From Pseudonocardiaceae bacterium (lineage in GTDB: Bacteria; Actinomycetota; Actinomycetes; Mycobacteriales; Pseudonocardiaceae): a DNA stretch of 64,000 bases. The notes under the pieces are model-generated. The model saw nothing but the letters and a program-made list of their open reading frames with translations. It was not told the origin of the DNA and made no database searches. This document shows, in pieces, positions 16,539-26,869 of the stretch; within the stretch, counting starts at the first letter, position 1, and the number at the start of each line of letters is the position of its first letter. The position numbers and the translations under genes were made by a program. The stretch spans positions 1 through 64,000 of the forward strand of contig WHSZ01000004.1 in NCBI GenBank assembly GCA_009379845.1, in the 5' to 3' direction.

Positions 16539-16973
16539 ATGGCGGAAAGACACCCCGGTGGCCGCCGCAGCTCCCGCAAGCGGGCCATCGAGTTCCTGTA
16601 CGAGGCCGCGGTCCGCGAAATGGACCCGGTGACGTTGCTCAGCCAGCGCATCGGCTCGCCGGACGTGGACCCGGTTGCCGACTACACCGTGACGCTGGTG
16701 GAAGGCGTGCAGGAAAACCTCACGCGGATCGACGAGCTGCTCGCCGAGCACGCGGAGGGCTGGTCGTTGCAGCGGATGCCGCCGCTGGATCTCGCGGTGC
16801 TCCGGCTCGGCCTCTACGAGCTGCTGTGGGCAGCCGACATACCCGATCCGGTCGCCATCGACGAGGCCGTGCACCTCGTCAAGACGCTGTCTACCGAGGA
16901 CTCACCGCGGTTCGTCAACGGGGTACTCGGGCGGATCGGTGGAATAGCCGACCAGCTGCGCGCCGTGCTGTGA
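16539..16973 (+). CDS. nusB: Transcription antitermination factor NusB
   Basis: The 144-residue all-helical protein shows the NusB signatures SRKRAIEFLYEA, LQRMPPLDLAVLRLGLYELL and PRFVNGVLGRI. It binds boxA RNA with NusE/S10 for rRNA antitermination. It starts one base after the efp stop. Length is normal for the family. Confidence 0.96.
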   Translation: MAERHPGGRRSSRKRAIEFLYEAAVREMDPVTLLSQRIGSPDVDPVADYTVTLVEGVQENLTRIDELLAEHAEGWSLQRMPPLDLAVLRLGLYELLWAADIPDPVAIDEAVHLVKTLSTEDSPRFVNGVLGRIGGIADQLRAVL

Positions 16974-17003
16974 GTCTCCCGCACGACGCGCAACCAGCCG
17001 GGT

Positions 17004-17492
17004 TCACTCCTCTTTGGACGGCCGTGCCTCGGGAGGCAGCACACCCCAGTCGATCAGCTGCTCGGTGAGCTCGCCGGGTGTCATGTCGTAGATGATGGCC
17101 AACGACCGGAGATCCTCCGTCCGGATGGACAGCACCTTGCCGTTGTAGTCGCCGCGCTGGCTCTGGATGGTCGCCGCGTAACGCGCGAGCGGCCCGACCT
17201 TCTCGGCGGGAAGCTGCTGCAGACGTTCCAGATTGATCACAATTTTGGTGGCGGGTTCGGCGCCCGACGGCACACGGCCCTCGGGGAGCAACTCCACGAC
17301 AGGGACGCCGTAGAAGTCCGCGAGTTCAGCCAGCTTCTGAACCGTGACCGCGCGGTCGCCCCGCTCGTACGAGCCCACCACGACGGCCTTCCACCGGCCG
17401 CCGGATTTCTGCTCAACCCCGTGCAGGGACAGTCCTTGCTGCTGACGAATCCCCCGGAGTTTGGCTCCGAGCGCCTTGGCATAGTCGCCCAT
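17004..17492 (-). CDS. bldD: Developmental regulator BldD (XRE-type, c-di-GMP binding)
   Basis: This 162-residue protein has an N-terminal XRE helix-turn-helix (KALGAKLRGIRQQQGLSLHGVEQ ... VVGSYERGDRAVTVQKL) and the BldD C-terminal domain. In Streptomyces BldD the c-di-GMP signature is RGD-X8-RQDD; here RGD (113-115) is followed after eight residues by RTED (124-127), so the Arg and Asp contacts are kept. c-di-GMP-bound BldD represses sporulation genes. The ATG giving MGDYAKALG is chosen by similarity; the frame to 17543 adds a non-conserved leader. The place between nusB and pyrR is the same as in Streptomyces. It is convergent with nusB and divergent from pyrR. Confidence 0.93.
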   Translation of the reverse strand: MGDYAKALGAKLRGIRQQQGLSLHGVEQKSGGRWKAVVVGSYERGDRAVTVQKLAELADFYGVPVVELLPEGRVPSGAEPATKIVINLERLQQLPAEKVGPLARYAATIQSQRGDYNGKVLSIRTEDLRSLAIIYDMTPGELTEQLIDWGVLPPEARPSKEE

Positions 17493-17554
17493 GTGGCGTT
17501 CTCCGTTCATTCGCTCCGTCGGCGGGTAGTGCCGCCGCGGCAATCGTGAGATCG

Positions 17555-17579
17555 ATACGCAGAGTAATGGTTACCGACT
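17555..17579. promoter_or_regulatory. Two imperfect BldD boxes upstream of bldD
   Basis: The Streptomyces BldD box is TNAC-N5-GTNA. Here ATAC-GCAGA-GTAA (17555-17567) and TTAC-CGACT-GTCG (17571 onward) each miss one position. GTAA-TGG-TTAC (17564-17574) joins them as an inverted repeat. This fits autoregulation as known for Streptomyces bldD, but the degenerate motif makes the call tentative. Confidence 0.4.
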
Positions 17580-17671
17580 GTCGTCACCAGGTCAAGGTGC
17601 AGTGGCTGCTGCGGTTGGGCGAGATGGGTTACACCACCCAGTCGGCTTACCGTCCGTGCCTGATACGGTCA

Positions 17672-17689
17672 GTTCGGCTACTGCCGAAC
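17672..17689 (+). promoter_or_regulatory. Hairpin in the pyrR leader
   Basis: GTTCGGC (17672-17678) and GCCGAAC (17683-17689) form a perfect 7-bp stem with loop TACT. It sits about 70 bases before pyrR, just after a possible -10 box TACGGT (17664-17669). There is no T-run. It may be part of the leader RNA or the operator region. Confidence 0.45.
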
Positions 17690-17713
17690 GGGAGACCAGC
17701 AGGCGGGGCCACC

Positions 17714-17756
17714 GACATCCTTTAATGATCCGTCCAGTGAGGCGGAGAAGGAGGTC
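17714..17756 (+). promoter_or_regulatory. PyrR-binding RNA hairpin masking the pyrR ribosome binding site
   Basis: TCCAGTGAGG (17733-17742) matches the PyrR-bound RNA loop UCCNGNGAGG and is closed by UCCG/CGGA (17729-17732 / 17743-17746). A lower stem pairs UCCUU (17718-17722) with AAGGA (17748-17752), and GAC (17714-17716) with GUC (17754-17756). AAGGAGG (17748-17754) is the pyrR Shine-Dalgarno sequence, so the folded form would hide it. PyrR-dependent translational repression of this kind is described for Mycobacterium smegmatis. UMP-bound PyrR would stabilise the hairpin and switch off the whole coupled operon. Confidence 0.75.
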
Positions 17757-17761
17757 CAGAC

Positions 17762-18346
17762 GTGGCGTCACGGTCGCGTGGCGCGGCGAATTCGGCCGGG
17801 GGGCGGGAGTTGCTTTCCGCCGGTGACGTCGCACGCACTATCGCCCGCATGGCTCACCAGATCATCGAGAAGACGACCTTGGACGCGGAACACAAGCCGC
17901 CGGTCGTGCTCCTCGGCATCCCCACCCGTGGCACCAGCCTCGCAGCCAGGCTGCGCGAGCGGATCACCGAATTCTCCGGCGTCGACGTACCTGCCGGCGC
18001 GCTGGACATCACGCTTTACCGGGACGACCTGCGCCGCCGGCCGAACCGGCCGCTCGCGGAGATCTCGCTGCCGGAAACCGGGATCGACGAGGCGCTGGTG
18101 ATTCTGGTCGACGACGTGCTGTTCTCCGGTCGCACCATCCGGGCCGCGCTGGACGCGCTGCGGGACCACGGCCGGCCGAGCGCGGTTCAGCTCGCCGTGC
18201 TTGTCGACCGCGGGCACCGCGAGCTGCCGATCCGCGCCGACTACGTGGGCAAGAACGTGCCGACCTCGCGGGACGAGGACGTAGTGGTGCGCCTCGCCGA
18301 CGTGGATGGCGCCGATGGCGTCGTGGTGCGCGGGGGACGGCGATGA
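17762..18346 (+). CDS. pyrR: Pyrimidine operon regulator/uracil phosphoribosyltransferase PyrR
   Basis: The 194-residue protein shows the PyrR fold: [15 protein letters not shown] near residue 45 and the PRPP-binding loop [18 protein letters not shown]. It binds pyr mRNA in response to uridine nucleotides and also converts uracil plus PRPP to UMP. The GTG start is preceded by AAGGAGG at 8-14 bases. It is the first gene of the pyr operon and its stop overlaps pyrB by four bases. It is probably autoregulated through the hairpin just upstream. Confidence 0.96.
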   Translation: MASRSRGAANSAGGRELLSAGDVARTIARMAHQIIEKTTLDAEHKPPVVLLGIPTRGTSLAARLRERITEFSGVDVPAGALDITLYRDDLRRRPNRPLAEISLPETGIDEALVILVDDVLFSGRTIRAALDALRDHGRPSAVQLAVLVDRGHRELPIRADYVGKNVPTSRDEDVVVRLADVDGADGVVVRGGRR

Positions 18347-19275
18347 AGCACCTGCTCGGCACCGAGGGGCTCAGCGCGAAGACCGCGACGGCCGTGCTGA
18401 ACACCGCGGACAACCTGAAGCGCACGCTGCTCGGTCGCGAGGTCCACAAGCTGCCGACGTTGCGCGGGCGCACCGTGGTCACGATGTTCTACGAGAACTC
18501 CACCCGCACCCGAGCGTCGTTCGAGATCGCCGGCAAATGGATGAGCGCGGACGTGGTGAACGTCTCCGCGAGCGGATCGTCGGTCGGCAAGGGTGAGTCG
18601 TTGCGGGACACCGCACTGACGCTGTCCGCGGCAGGCGCGGACTGCGTCGTCATCCGTCATCCGGCATCCGGCGCGGCACAGCGGCTCGCCCACTGGCTGC
18701 ACGCCGAGGGCACCGCGGTGGTGAACGCGGGCGATGGCATGCACGAGCACCCCACGCAGGCGTTGCTGGACGCCGCGACCCTGCGGGAGCGGCTCGGTCC
18801 CCTCGATGGCAGGCGCGTCGCGATCGTGGGCGACGTGTTGCACAGCCGGGTGGCCAGGTCGAACGTCCACCTGCTGAGCACGCTTGGCGCGGAGGTGGTG
18901 CTGGTGGCGCCGCCCACCCTGCTGCCCGTTGGCGTGGCGAGCTGGCCGGTCGCCGTCTCGCACACGCTGGACGCCGAGCTCCCATCGCTCGACGCGATCA
19001 TGATGCTCCGGGTGCAGGCCGAGCGGATGCACGGTGGCTTCTTCCCGTCCGCGCGGGAGTACTCGATCACCTACGGGCTGTCCGAGGCACGGCAGGCGAT
19101 GCTGCCCGAGCACGCGGTGGTGCTGCACCCGGGGCCGATGCTGCGCGGCATGGAGATCGCCTCGGCGGTCGCCGACTCGCCGCGCGCCGCGATCACCGAG
19201 CAGGTCCACAACGGCGTGCACGTGCGGATGGCGGTGCTCTACCACCTACTCGCCGGCGAGGAGGCCACCCCATGA
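18343..19275 (+). CDS. pyrB: Aspartate carbamoyltransferase catalytic subunit
   Basis: This 310-residue enzyme joins carbamoyl phosphate and aspartate in the second step of pyrimidine synthesis. The carbamoyl-phosphate loop [14 protein letters not shown] is intact near residue 48, and the domain motif [14 protein letters not shown] and the aspartate-binding HPGPMLRG follow. No regulatory pyrI gene is nearby. It overlaps pyrR by ATGA. Confidence 0.97.
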   Translation: MKHLLGTEGLSAKTATAVLNTADNLKRTLLGREVHKLPTLRGRTVVTMFYENSTRTRASFEIAGKWMSADVVNVSASGSSVGKGESLRDTALTLSAAGADCVVIRHPASGAAQRLAHWLHAEGTAVVNAGDGMHEHPTQALLDAATLRERLGPLDGRRVAIVGDVLHSRVARSNVHLLSTLGAEVVLVAPPTLLPVGVASWPVAVSHTLDAELPSLDAIMMLRVQAERMHGGFFPSAREYSITYGLSEARQAMLPEHAVVLHPGPMLRGMEIASAVADSPRAAITEQVHNGVHVRMAVLYHLLAGEEATP

Positions 19276-19309
19276 CGGGCCGGGTGTTCACAACTGGGCT
19301 GGAGGCGGC

Positions 19310-20605
19310 GTGACGGCGTTGTTGATCAAGGGTGTGCGGCCGTACGGCGAGGGTGATCCGGTCGACATGCTGGTGCGGGACGGCGTGCTCAGCGAGATCG
19401 GCCCGAACCTTGCCGCGGACGGCATGCGGATGCTGGACGCGGCCGGGCTGGTCGCACTGCCCGGGTTCGTGGACCTGCACACGCATCTGCGCGAGCCAGG
19501 CAGGGAAGACGCCGAGACCATCGAGTCCGGCTCGCGGGCGGCCGCACTCGGCGGTTACACCGCGGTGTTCGCGATGGCCAACACCGACCCGGTGACCGAC
19601 AACGCGGTGATCGCCGAGCACGTGTGGCGGCGGGGCCAGGCGATCGGCCTTGTCGACGTGCACCCGGTGGGAGCCGTGACCGTTGGCCTTGACGGCGCCA
19701 AGCTCGCCGAGCTGGGCACCATGGCGGCATCGGCAGCGGCGGTGCGGATGTTCTCCGACGACGGGTACTGCGTGGACGACCCGCTGATCATGCGGCGCGC
19801 GCTGGAGTACTCGGTGGCGCTGGACGCGGTGATCGCGCAGCACGCCGAGGAACCCCGGCTGACGGCCGGCGCGCAGGCGCACGAGGGCGAGCGCGCCGCC
19901 AGGCTCGGGCTCGCCGGCTGGCCGCCAAGCGCCGAAGAGACGATCGTCGCGCGGGACTGCCTGCTGGCCGAGCACGCCGGCGGGCGGCTGCACATCTGCC
20001 ACGTCTCCAGCGCCGGTACCGTGGAGGTGTTGCGCTGGGCGAAAGACCGGCGCGACGTGTGGGTCTCCGCCGAGGTAACGCCGCACCACTTGCTGCTCAC
20101 CGACGAGCGGCTGACCAGCTACGATCCGGTGAACAAGGTCAACCCGCCGCTGCGCACCGCCGCGGACGTGAAGGCGCTGCGGTCCGCGCTGGCCGACGGG
20201 GCGATCGACTGCGTGGCCACCGACCACGCGCCGCACGCCCCGCAGGACAAGGACTGCGAGTGGTCGCAGGCCAAGCCCGGCATGCTCGGGCTGCAGACCG
20301 CGCTGTCCATCGTGGTGGAGACGATGCAGGTAGCCGGGCTGCTGGACTGGCGCGGGGTTGCCAGGGTGATGAGCGAGCGTCCAGCGGAGATCGCCGGGCT
20401 TGCCGACCACGGGCGGCCGCTCGAGGTGGGCGAGCCAGCCAACCTCGCGCTGGTGGACCCGGACGCGCGCTGGACGGTGCGGGGTGAGCAGCTGGCGAGC
20501 GTTGCCGGCAATACCCCGTACGACGGGATGGAGTTGATGGCACGGGTGGTCGGCACGGTGTTGCGTGGCCGCGTCACCGCGGGACAGGAGAGGATCGCCG
20601 GATGA
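19310..20605 (+). CDS. pyrC: Dihydroorotase
   Basis: The 431-residue class I dihydroorotase has the zinc-binding [10 protein letters not shown], a second site [20 protein letters not shown], and [14 protein letters not shown] with the catalytic Asp. It cyclises carbamoyl aspartate to dihydroorotate. The GTG at 19310 follows GGAGG at 7-11 bases; a longer frame from 19034 lies inside pyrB and is rejected. It overlaps the next gene by four bases. Confidence 0.96.
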   Translation: MTALLIKGVRPYGEGDPVDMLVRDGVLSEIGPNLAADGMRMLDAAGLVALPGFVDLHTHLREPGREDAETIESGSRAAALGGYTAVFAMANTDPVTDNAVIAEHVWRRGQAIGLVDVHPVGAVTVGLDGAKLAELGTMAASAAAVRMFSDDGYCVDDPLIMRRALEYSVALDAVIAQHAEEPRLTAGAQAHEGERAARLGLAGWPPSAEETIVARDCLLAEHAGGRLHICHVSSAGTVEVLRWAKDRRDVWVSAEVTPHHLLLTDERLTSYDPVNKVNPPLRTAADVKALRSALADGAIDCVATDHAPHAPQDKDCEWSQAKPGMLGLQTALSIVVETMQVAGLLDWRGVARVMSERPAEIAGLADHGRPLEVGEPANLALVDPDARWTVRGEQLASVAGNTPYDGMELMARVVGTVLRGRVTAGQERIAG

Positions 20606-21123
20606 CGCGGACACTGCTGACCCTCGCGGTGCTGGCGCTGTTCGTGCTGTGCCTGCTCGCGATGTGGCTCGGCTGGCAGCGTCGAGCGCGGCGGCAGCGC
20701 GCCGTGCTGCCCGCGTTTCCGGACGTTCCCTCGCGCCTGCTCGAGGAGTCCGTACTGCTGGAGACCACCGGGGTGTATGTCGGCACGGTGAACGCCGGCG
20801 ACTGGCAGGACCGGATCACCGTCGGGGATATCGGCCATCGCGCGGCCGGGGCGCTGCGCTGGTACGCCAGCGGTTTGGTGATCGAACGCACCGGGGCAGC
20901 CACGCTGTGGATCCCAGCCAGCTCGCTCGTCGACGCGCGTACCGATCGGGCGCTCGCGGGCAAGGTGATGGGGACCGAAGGCCTGCTGGTGGTGCGCTGG
21001 CGGCTCGGCGAGTACGAGCTGGATACCGGCTTCCGTGGCGACGACAAGGCCGTCTATCCACAGTGGATCGAGATGTTGCGCGCCGCCGTACCGGTGGAAA
21101 ACGCGCATGGGCAGGGGAAGTAG
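20602..21123 (+). CDS. Membrane protein with a PH-like domain in the pyr operon
   Basis: The 173-residue protein has one N-terminal membrane helix (about 4-24) and a soluble domain. It matches by position and size the conserved actinobacterial gene found between pyrC and carA (Rv1382-like in mycobacteria). NCBI calls such proteins PH-like domain or transporter, but no function is proven. Translation is coupled to pyrC and carA follows after six bases, so it is expressed with pyrimidine synthesis. Confidence 0.8.
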   Translation: MTRTLLTLAVLALFVLCLLAMWLGWQRRARRQRAVLPAFPDVPSRLLEESVLLETTGVYVGTVNAGDWQDRITVGDIGHRAAGALRWYASGLVIERTGAATLWIPASSLVDARTDRALAGKVMGTEGLLVVRWRLGEYELDTGFRGDDKAVYPQWIEMLRAAVPVENAHGQGK

Positions 21124-21129
21124 GAAGCA

Positions 21130-22257
21130 GTGAGCAGTACGCAGCAGGTACCGGCAGCGCTGGTCCTCGAGGACGGCAAGGTCTTCCGGGGCAGCGGCTA
21201 CGGGGCATCCGGCCGGACGCTCGGTGAGGTGGTGTTCTGCACCGGGATGACCGGCTACCAGGAAACGCTGACCGACCCGTCGTATCACCGGCAGATCGTG
21301 GTGGCCACCGCACCACAGATCGGCAACACCGGGTGGAACGACGAGGACGACGAGTCGAATCGGATCCAGGTCGCCGGCTACGTGGTGCGCGATCCGGCGC
21401 GGATCCCGTCGAACTGGCGCTCCACCAGATCGCTCGAGTCCGAATTGGACAACCAGGGCGTGGTGGGTATTTCCGGGGTGGACACCCGCACGCTCACCCG
21501 GCACATCCGGGAACACGGTGCGATGCGCGCCGGAGTGTTCTCCGGGCAGGCCCTGGAGGACGACAAGGGAATGCTGGCCAAGGTGCTGGCCAGCCCATCG
21601 ATGGCCGGCGCCGATCTGGTCGGCCAGGTGACCACCCCGGAGCCGTACGTGGTGCCGGCGGCCGGCGAGCGCCGGTTCCGGGTCGCCGCACTGGATCTCG
21701 GCATCAAGTCGAACACCCCGAGGATGATGGCCGCGCGGGGCATCGAGGTCCACGTGCTGCCCGCGACGTCCACGATGGACGACCTGCTCGCGACCAAGCC
21801 GGACGGCGTGTTCCTCGCCAACGGGCCGGGTGATCCGGCCACCCAGCGGCACGCGATCGGTCTCACCGAGGGGGTGCTGGAACGGCGTACCCCGCTGTTC
21901 GGCATCTGCTTCGGCAATCAGATCCTTGGCCGCGCGCTCGGGCTCGGCACCTACAAGATGCGTTACGGGCATCGCGGCATCAACATCCCGGTGATCGACG
22001 TGAACACCGGCAAGGTGGCGATCACCGCGCAGAACCACGGGTTCGCGCTGGAGGGCGAACCGGGCGCGCGGTTCGATACCCCGTTCGGCGCCGCGCAGGT
22101 GAGCCACTACTGCCCGAACGACGACACCGTCGAAGGCGTGCGATGCCTCGAGGTGCCGGCGTTTTCCGTGCAGTACCACCCGGAAGCGGCCGCCGGCCCG
22201 CACGACGCGGCACCCCTTTTCGACGAGTTCGTGCGGCTGATGGACGGGGCTCGCTGA
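21130..22257 (+). CDS. carA: Carbamoyl-phosphate synthase small (glutaminase) subunit
   Basis: This 375-residue protein has the N-terminal CPSase domain ([16 protein letters not shown]) and a class I glutamine amidotransferase domain. The catalytic Cys is in [10 protein letters not shown], where family members usually have GICLGHQ; His and Glu are in VQYHPEA. It supplies ammonia from glutamine to CarB. The GTG start follows GGAAG closely. The stop and the carB start share one base. Confidence 0.96.
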   Translation: MSSTQQVPAALVLEDGKVFRGSGYGASGRTLGEVVFCTGMTGYQETLTDPSYHRQIVVATAPQIGNTGWNDEDDESNRIQVAGYVVRDPARIPSNWRSTRSLESELDNQGVVGISGVDTRTLTRHIREHGAMRAGVFSGQALEDDKGMLAKVLASPSMAGADLVGQVTTPEPYVVPAAGERRFRVAALDLGIKSNTPRMMAARGIEVHVLPATSTMDDLLATKPDGVFLANGPGDPATQRHAIGLTEGVLERRTPLFGICFGNQILGRALGLGTYKMRYGHRGINIPVIDVNTGKVAITAQNHGFALEGEPGARFDTPFGAAQVSHYCPNDDTVEGVRCLEVPAFSVQYHPEAAAGPHDAAPLFDEFVRLMDGAR

Positions 22258-25200
22258 TGCCCAAGCGGACAGACATCGAGCACGTCCTGGTGATCGGCTC
22301 GGGGCCGATCGTGATCGGACAGGCATGCGAGTTCGACTACTCCGGCACCCAGGCCTGCCGGGTGTTGCGGACCGAGGGGTTGCGGGTCAGCCTGGTGAAC
22401 TCGAATCCGGCGACGATCATGACGGACCCGGAGTTCGCGGACGCGACCTACATCGAACCGATCACGCCGGAGTTCGTCGAGAAGGTGATCGCGGCCGAGC
22501 GGCCGGACGCGCTGCTCGCCACGCTCGGCGGGCAGACCGCGCTGAACACCGCGGTGGCGCTGCACGAGCGGGGCGTGCTCGACAAGTACGGCGTGGAGCT
22601 GATCGGCGCGGACATCGAGGCGATCCAGCGAGGCGAGGACCGGCAGAAGTTCAAGGACATCGTGGCCTCGGTTGGCGCGGACGTGCCGCGCAGCGCGCTG
22701 TGCCACTCGATGGACGAGGTCCGCGAGTTCGTGGCGAACCGCGGTCTGCCGGTGGTCATCCGGCCGTCGTTCACGATGGGCGGGCTGGGTTCCGGGATGG
22801 CGCACACCCCGGAAGACCTGGAGCGGATGGCCTCGCTCGGGCTGACCGAGAGCCCGGTGCACGAGGTGCTGATCGAGGAGAGCGTGCTCGGCTGGAAGGA
22901 GTTCGAGCTCGAGCTGATGCGCGACCGGCACGACAACGTGGTGGTGGTGTGCTCGATCGAGAACGTGGACCCGATGGGCGTGCACACCGGGGATTCGGTG
23001 ACGGTGGCGCCGGCGATGACGCTCACCGACCGCGAGTTCCAGCACATGCGCAACGTCGGCATCGACGTGTTGCGCGCGGTTGGGGTGGACACCGGCGGGT
23101 GCAACATCCAGTTCGCGATCCATCCGGGGACCGGCCGGATGGTGGTGATCGAGATGAACCCCCGGGTGTCTCGCTCGTCGGCGCTTGCCTCCAAGGCGAC
23201 GGGTTTCCCGATCGCGAAGATCGCCGCGAAGCTGGCCATCGGGTACAGGCTGGACGAGATCAGCAACGACATCACCGGTGAGACGCCGGCGTCCTTCGAG
23301 CCGACCCTTGACTACGTGGTGGTCAAGGTGCCGCGGTTCGCGTTCGAGAAGTTCCCCGGCGCCGACCAGACGTTGACCACCACCATGAAGAGCGTCGGCG
23401 AGGCGATGTCGATCGGCCGGAACTTCGTGGAGGCGCTCGGCAAGGCGCTGCGTTCCATGGAGCGCAAGGCGGTCGGGTTCTGGACGGTGCCGGACCCGGC
23501 CGGTGACGTCGATGCCTGCCTGAAGGAGCTGGGCACCCCGCACGACGGCCGGCTGTACACGGTGGAACGCGCGCTGCGGCTCGGCGCGACGGTCGAGCAG
23601 GTGCACGAGGCGTGCGGGATCGATCCGTGGTTCGTTGACCAGATCGGCTCGCTCGTCGAGTTGCGCACCGAGATCACCGCCGCGCCGGTGCTGGACGAAC
23701 CGTTGCTGCGGCGGGCCAAGCGGTACGGGCTTTCGGACCGGCAGATCGCCGCGCTGCGCCCCGAGCTTGCCGGCGAGAACGGGGTGCGCACGCTGCGGCA
23801 CCGGCTCGGCGTGCGGCCGGTGTTCAAGACGGTGGACACCTGTGCGGCCGAGTTCGCCGCGCGCACGCCATACCACTACTCGGCTTACGAGCTGGACTGG
23901 CAGTCCTCGGAATCGGAGGTGACCGAGCAGCGCGAGCGGGAGAAGATCTTGATCCTCGGCTCGGGGCCGAACCGGATCGGTCAGGGCATCGAGTTCGACT
24001 ACTCCTGCGTGCACGCGGCGATCGCGTTGCGGGACAACGGGTTCGAGACCGTGATGATCAACTGCAATCCGGAGACGGTTTCCACCGACTACGACACCTC
24101 GGACCGGCTGTACTTCGAGCCGCTCACCTTCGAGGACGTGCTCGAGGTGGTGCACGCCGAGCAGACCTCCGGCACGGTGGCCGGGCTGATCGTCCAGCTC
24201 GGCGGGCAGACCCCGCTCGGGCTCGCGCAGCGGCTCGCCGACGCGGGGGTTCCGGTGATCGGCACACCGCCGGAGGCGATCAACCTCGCCGAGGACCGCG
24301 GCTCGTTCGGCGACGTGCTCGCCTCGGCAGGCCTGCCCGCGCCGAGGTACGGGACCGCGACCTCGTTCAAGGGAGCCAAGCGGATCGCCGACGACATCGG
24401 CTATCCGGTGCTGGTGCGGCCGTCCTACGTGCTCGGTGGCCGGGGTATGGAGATCGTGTACGACGAGGCCACGCTGGAGGGCTACATCGCCCGCGCGACC
24501 GAGGTCTCGCCCGAGCACCCGGTGCTGGTGGACCGGTTCCTGGACGACGCGATCGAGATCGACGTGGACGCGCTGTACGACGGCGAACAGCTCTACCTCG
24601 GCGGCGTGATGGAACACATCGAGGAGGCCGGGATCCACTCCGGCGACTCGTCCTGCGCGCTGCCGCCGATCACGCTTGGCCGCAACGATCTGGACGCGGT
24701 GCGCGACTCAACCGAGGCGATCGCCAGGGGCGTGGGGGTGCGCGGGCTGCTCAACGTCCAGTACGCGCTCAAGGACGACGTGCTCTACGTGCTCGAAGCG
24801 AACCCCCGGGCGTCGCGCACCGTGCCGTTCGTGTCCAAGGCGACCGCGGTGCCGCTGGCCAAGGCCGCGGCCGCGGTGATGGCCGGCTCGTCGATCAAGG
24901 AGCTGCGGGCGGCCGGCGTGCTGCCGGCGGAGGGCGACGGGGGATGGCTGCCCGCGGACGCGCCGGTGGCCGTGAAGGAGGCCGTGCTGCCGTTCCACCG
25001 GTTCCGCACCCCGGAAGGGCACGGGGTGGACTCGCTGCTCGGACCCGAGATGAAGTCCACCGGCGAGGTGATGGGCATCGACGTCTCGTTCGGCCAGGCG
25101 TTCGCGAAGTCGCAGGCTGCCGCCTACGGCTCGCTGCCGACCAGCGGGCGGATCTTCGTGTCGGTCGCGAACCGGGACAAGCGTTCCCTAGTGTTCCCCG

Positions 25201-25565
25201 TGAAGCGGCTTGCCGACCTCGGCTTCGAGATCCTGGCGACCTCGGGGACCGCGGACGTGCTGCGGCGCAACGGGATCCCCTGCTCCGTGGTGCGTAAGCA
25301 CACCGAGAACACCGAGGGCGAGGTGGACATCGTGCAGATCATCCGGAGCGGCGAGATCAACATGGTGATCAACACGCCGTACGGGAACAGCGGGCCCCGG
25401 GTGGACGGCTACGAGATCCGCACGGCCGCGGTCAGCAGGGACATCCCGTGCATCACCACCGTGCAGGGTGCCGCCGCGGCCGTACAGGGCATCGAAGCGC
25501 TCATCCGGGGTGATATCGGGGTTGGCTCGCTACAGCAGCTCCACGCCGCGCTGCGCGGCTCGTGA
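22257..25565 (+). CDS. carB: Carbamoyl-phosphate synthase large subunit
   Basis: The 1102-residue protein has two homologous ATP-grasp halves. The first opens with [21 protein letters not shown] and the second, near residue 560, with [23 protein letters not shown]-terminal MGS-like regulatory domain (about 960-1090) contains [17 protein letters not shown] and MVINTPYG, the region where UMP normally binds. It makes carbamoyl phosphate for pyrimidines and arginine. The long frame from 22143 is a readthrough into carA and the ATG at 22257 is the canonical start. Confidence 0.97.
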   Translation: MPKRTDIEHVLVIGSGPIVIGQACEFDYSGTQACRVLRTEGLRVSLVNSNPATIMTDPEFADATYIEPITPEFVEKVIAAERPDALLATLGGQTALNTAVALHERGVLDKYGVELIGADIEAIQRGEDRQKFKDIVASVGADVPRSALCHSMDEVREFVANRGLPVVIRPSFTMGGLGSGMAHTPEDLERMASLGLTESPVHEVLIEESVLGWKEFELELMRDRHDNVVVVCSIENVDPMGVHTGDSVTVAPAMTLTDREFQHMRNVGIDVLRAVGVDTGGCNIQFAIHPGTGRMVVIEMNPRVSRSSALASKATGFPIAKIAAKLAIGYRLDEISNDITGETPASFEPTLDYVVVKVPRFAFEKFPGADQTLTTTMKSVGEAMSIGRNFVEALGKALRSMERKAVGFWTVPDPAGDVDACLKELGTPHDGRLYTVERALRLGATVEQVHEACGIDPWFVDQIGSLVELRTEITAAPVLDEPLLRRAKRYGLSDRQIAALRPELAGENGVRTLRHRLGVRPVFKTVDTCAAEFAARTPYHYSAYELDWQSSESEVTEQREREKILILGSGPNRIGQGIEFDYSCVHAAIALRDNGFETVMINCNPETVSTDYDTSDRLYFEPLTFEDVLEVVHAEQTSGTVAGLIVQLGGQTPLGLAQRLADAGVPVIGTPPEAINLAEDRGSFGDVLASAGLPAPRYGTATSFKGAKRIADDIGYPVLVRPSYVLGGRGMEIVYDEATLEGYIARATEVSPEHPVLVDRFLDDAIEIDVDALYDGEQLYLGGVMEHIEEAGIHSGDSSCALPPITLGRNDLDAVRDSTEAIARGVGVRGLLNVQYALKDDVLYVLEANPRASRTVPFVSKATAVPLAKAAAAVMAGSSIKELRAAGVLPAEGDGGWLPADAPVAVKEAVLPFHRFRTPEGHGVDSLLGPEMKSTGEVMGIDVSFGQAFAKSQAAAYGSLPTSGRIFVSVANRDKRSLVFPVKRLADLGFEILATSGTADVLRRNGIPCSVVRKHTENTEGEVDIVQIIRSGEINMVINTPYGNSGPRVDGYEIRTAAVSRDIPCITTVQGAAAAVQGIEALIRGDIGVGSLQQLHAALRGS

Positions 25566-25596
25566 GCGCGCCTATGGCGGGGAAGGGCAGGGCGCG

Positions 25597-26451
25597 ATGA
25601 GGGCTCCGTTCGGGTCCCGGCTGGCCGTGGCGGTGTCCAACCGGGGGCCGCTGTGCGTGGGGATCGACCCGCATCCGGCGTTGCTGGATGCGTGGGACTT
25701 GCCTCGGGACGCGAGCGGGCTCGAGCGGTTCGCGCTCACCTGCGTCGAGGCACTGGCCGGCGAGCTGGCCGTGCTCAAACCGCAGTGCGCCTTCTTCGAG
25801 GCGTACGGCTCACGCGGCATCGCCGTGCTCGAGCGGGTCATCGCGGAATCCCGGGAGGCCGGCGCGTTAGTGCTCGCGGACGCCAAGCGAGGCGATATCG
25901 GCTCGACGATGGCCGCCTACGCGGACGCGTTTCTCGCCGATGGCGCCCCGCTGGCCGCGGATGCCGTCACGCTGTCCCCGTATCTCGGTTTCGGCGCGCT
26001 CGAGCCCGCGCTCGCCAAGGCGGAGGAAACCGGGCGCGGGGTTTTCGTGCTCGCGCTGACCTCCAACCCGGAGGGCGCGGAAGTGCAGCGCGCGGTTGCC
26101 GGCTCAGGGAGCAGCGTCGCGCAGGGCGTTGTGGACGCCGCTGGCCGGCGAAACGCGGCGCTGTGTGCCAGCACCGGCAGCCCGCTCGGCAGTGTGGGCG
26201 TGGTGATCGGCGCGACGGTCGGCAGCACGAAACTGCAGATCAGCGAGCTGCGGGGGACGATTCTGGCGCCCGGCTACGGGGCGCAGGGTGCGGGGCTTTC
26301 CGAGCTGCGCACGGTGTTCGGAGCCCAGTTGCGGCACGTGTTGCCGAGCTCGTCGAGGGACGTGCTGCGGGCCGGTCCGGACCCTCGGGCGGTGCGCGAT
26401 GCGGCGCTGCGAGCCCGCGATGAAATCGTTGCCGGCACCCCCCACCGCTAA
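25597..26451 (+). CDS. pyrF: Orotidine 5'-phosphate decarboxylase (type 2)
   Basis: The 284-residue protein belongs to the long actinobacterial PyrF group. It contains LCVGIDPHPALLDAWD at the start and LVLADAKRGDIGSTMAAYADAFL, with the catalytic DAKRGD. It converts OMP to UMP, the last step before UMP. It starts 31 bases after carB with GGAAGGGCAGG nearby. pyrE and pyrD are not in the window. Confidence 0.96.
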   Translation: MRAPFGSRLAVAVSNRGPLCVGIDPHPALLDAWDLPRDASGLERFALTCVEALAGELAVLKPQCAFFEAYGSRGIAVLERVIAESREAGALVLADAKRGDIGSTMAAYADAFLADGAPLAADAVTLSPYLGFGALEPALAKAEETGRGVFVLALTSNPEGAEVQRAVAGSGSSVAQGVVDAAGRRNAALCASTGSPLGSVGVVIGATVGSTKLQISELRGTILAPGYGAQGAGLSELRTVFGAQLRHVLPSSSRDVLRAGPDPRAVRDAALRARDEIVAGTPHR

Positions 26452-26551
26452 GAAGTTCGCCTTACCAGGGCGACCCCGCGTTGTGCAGCGCATAGCCGGG
26501 TCGGTACGGTCGCGCTGTCGATCGAGATCAGACCACCTTTCGGAGGAAATC

Positions 26552-26869
26552 GTGGCCCTTCCCCAGCTGACCGAGGAGCAGCGGGCCGCAGCGCTGGAGA
26601 AGGCTGCTGCTGCCCGTCGTGCCAGGGCCGAGCTCAAGGAGCGGCTGAAGCGCGGCGGCACAACACTCTCCGACGTGCTCTCCGCCGCGGACAGCGACGA
26701 GGTCTTGGGCAAGATGAAAGTATCCGCGCTGCTTGAGGCACTTCCGGGTGTCGGCAAGGTGCGGGCCCAGCAGATCATGGAGCGCTTGGAGATCGCACCG
26801 AGCCGGCGCTTGCGTGGACTCGGAGACCGGCAGCGCAAGGCGCTTCTGGCTGAGTTCCAGGGCGAGTGA
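26552..26869 (+). CDS. mihF: Actinobacterial integration host factor (mIHF)
   Basis: The 105-residue protein has an N-terminal helix ([18 protein letters not shown]) and a helix-two-turn-helix core with [20 protein letters not shown], typical of mIHF, which bends DNA and is a nucleoid protein unrelated to proteobacterial IHF. The GTG start follows CGGAGGAAA. Its place between pyrF and gmk is conserved. A 100-base gap separates it from pyrF, probably with its own promoter (TACGGT seen at about 26513). The stop overlaps gmk. Confidence 0.95.
   Translation: MALPQLTEEQRAAALEKAAAARRARAELKERLKRGGTTLSDVLSAADSDEVLGKMKVSALLEALPGVGKVRAQQIMERLEIAPSRRLRGLGDRQRKALLAEFQGE

Noticed and set aside
17672-17689. 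pyrR leader hairpin as an attenuator terminator
   Set aside because: No T-run follows and the gene has a better explanation in the SD-masking PyrR hairpin downstream.
20119-22326. 735-residue minus-strand frame opposite pyrC-carA
   Set aside because: Shadow of high third-position GC in the plus-strand genes; composition is not protein-like.
22107-24638. 843-residue open frame on the minus strand, opposite carB
   Set aside because: It is a GC-rich shadow: His/Arg/Gly/Val-rich, with no domain, and carB on the other strand is a perfect match to its family.
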